Below are positions 62,574 through 64,000 of a DNA stretch of 64,000 nt, piece after piece. How positions within the stretch are numbered: position 1 is the first letter of the stretch; every line of letters begins with the position of its first letter. The notes beneath the pieces are model-generated. The model did no database searches. It had not been told where the DNA came from and saw only the letters and a program-made list of their open reading frames with translations. The stretch covers positions 558,001-622,000 of the forward strand of contig JACTAT010000371.1 in assembly GCA_014526335.1 (NCBI GenBank), read 5' to 3'. The translations under genes and the position numbers were made by a program. Source of the DNA: Chrysaora quinquecirrha (Eukaryota > Cnidaria > Scyphozoa > Semaeostomeae > Pelagiidae).

Positions 62574-64000
62574 TGTACCACATTCATTGTTTACATGTCT
62601 ATGCCCTTTCGTAGCTTATGACATGTACATGTCCCCCTTCCAACAGTACTAATGTCAAATTCTGCATACATGTCAGCACACTGAAATCTGCATACTTGCC
62701 GGATACCAGGCATCTCTCGACACAAAAATTCCTTTACTCTACAAAGAGTGTGCATGTTACCGATGGTTTGCCGTTTTCCACATCTTCTGCTCCAGATGCC
62801 AGAAGATGCACCAACATTTTCCCACATTCGTACAGCCACAACCGGAAGACATCGTCAGTCCTCTGATGCGCCATAGTTAGGCAACAAGAAATCAAAACTC
62901 TATAAACAAACTTTATTCAAACTTACTGTGTGTCTGGGTGTCTGGGCCCATAACCTATTGAAAACTCAGCAGCAAATACTAGACACTTCAAGTATAGAAT
63001 AATAAGATAAACTGTAATAACGATAATAAAACGTCCAAGCGATTTAAAACACAGCGAACGAACAACAACTAAAAGCACACCAAAGTCCGAGATAATCATA
63101 CGAGTAGCGAATAGAAGTTAATTAGTTATAATGACAAAAACGTCAACACTTTGACAGCAGTCCAAGTTTTATGTTCGTTTATTTTTCGTATTTCTTTAAC
63201 ACTCCCACTCGAAAATTAAACTCAACATTAAGATCAAAGCATATCAGTCTTTGTCCACGAGTCTCTGATTAAACTCTATTAGACATGCACAGCATTGAAC
63301 GAAATCTTTCAAATGAATTCTTCGTCAAAGCTTTCATTAGAACATCAGCTACCATGTTATTCGTTGGACAATACTTTAGTAGAATCTCTTTGCTCTCTAC
63401 TTTGTCTCTAATAAAATGACATGTGATATCCACTTGTTTGGTTCTTCCATGAAATCTTGGATTTCTCGACATAGCAATCACACCTTGATTGTCTTCTTCT
63501 ATTACTGTAGGTGTATCTTGAATTTACTTCAAGTCAGCTGACAAAGCTCTTAACCAAACTGCTTCTTGTGTTGCAACACTGGCAGCAATACATTCCACTT
63601 CAGTTGAAGACAGTGCCACTGTGGCTTGCTTTTTACTTAACCAGCTGATTATTCCCCCGCATAAAGTAAAGATATATCCAGAACATGACTTACGTCCATT
63701 TGGATCACTTCCTCAGTCAGCATCTACAAATCCACTAAGTGGAATTTCTGTTTCTTTAGTTCCATCGAACAATATTTCCCAGTTGTGCGTACCCTTGATA
63801 TAATGAAGAATACATTTAGCACTCTTCCAGTTTTCACTACAAGGGTTTGACGCAAATTGATTAACTGATCCCAGAGCTTGTGCGATGTCAGGTCTTGTGC
63901 CAGTTACTGCATAAGTTAGACTACCAATCAATGCTTGATATCTCTGTTTATTGACACAATCGCCCTCATTTACAGTTAACCTTGAGCCAAGCTCTTGTGG
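62542..64000 (-). mobile_element. Copia segment, tandem duplicate (copy 2, continues past window)
   Basis: Near-identical repeat of 59453-60911: flank (62542-62860), LTR (about 62861-63198), RNase H (63481-63269) and the end of RT. Only a few differences are visible, for example an extra C near 62634, an extra T near 62820 and G to C near 63886. It runs to the window end. Confidence 0.85.

Overview
This window is animal nuclear DNA, AT-rich and almost entirely composed of nested, decayed mobile elements around a tandem cluster of small RNA genes. GT-AG introns, zinc-knuckle LINEs, BEL, Gypsy, Copia and Penelope elements, MULE, ISL2EU and Tc1 transposons and a Polinton all point to a metazoan. 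The HUH/SF3 Rep gene and the NHL-like gene resemble families I associate with cnidarians, so a cnidarian is my best guess (inference, not searched). I see no clearly intact host protein-coding gene.

The scaffold underneath is a minus-strand array with the order U1 snRNA - 5S rRNA - U2 snRNA - U1. Its pieces lie at 1056-1885, 16543-16674, 28616-29151 and 38343-38756. Two groups of Tx1/L1-like LINEs sit in it. One is joined to U1 at about nt 21-26: 5' junction at 28616, poly(A) 3' junctions at 1886 and 16675. The other is joined to U2 at about nt 25-36: 5' junction at 1056, 3' junction at 29151. A BEL element, and a Copia element that was later duplicated, also lie next to U1-flank sequence.

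Layout: 1-2525 LINE, U2, 5S, U1, LINE. 2530-3245 Tc1-like transposase. 3996-5269 Rep pseudogene (HUH endonuclease plus SF3 helicase). 6295-15430 a LINE split by a complete 5.7-kb MULE (7467-13204, 9-bp target duplication). 15438-16525 BEL integrase end plus LTR. 16675-26465 a U1-inserted LINE split by a 4.5-kb ISL2EU transposon (18799-23309) carrying THAP-DDE and SWIM-YqaJ genes. 26465-28615 a second LINE of that family. 29152-31602 U2-inserted LINE end and a Gypsy fragment. 32890-33853 tandem 298-bp repeats, each coding a hammerhead ribozyme and a tRNA-like box B. 33854-37995 and 38757-41210 further LINE copies around the only full-length U2. 41211-44728 Penelope-like element. 44904-56394 an 11.5-kb Polinton/adintovirus-like element with about 370-400-bp terminal inverted repeats (TIRs), a 6-bp target duplication and heat-shock-element arrays at its promoters. 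58118-58447 minisatellite. 59453-64000 a tandemly duplicated Copia segment.

The most unusual systems are the ribozyme repeat array, the U1/5S/U2 cluster colonised by snRNA-specific LINEs, and the heat-shock-type promoters of the Polinton-like element. Nearly all protein genes are broken by stops or frameshifts; the small Polinton-encoded genes are the main exception.
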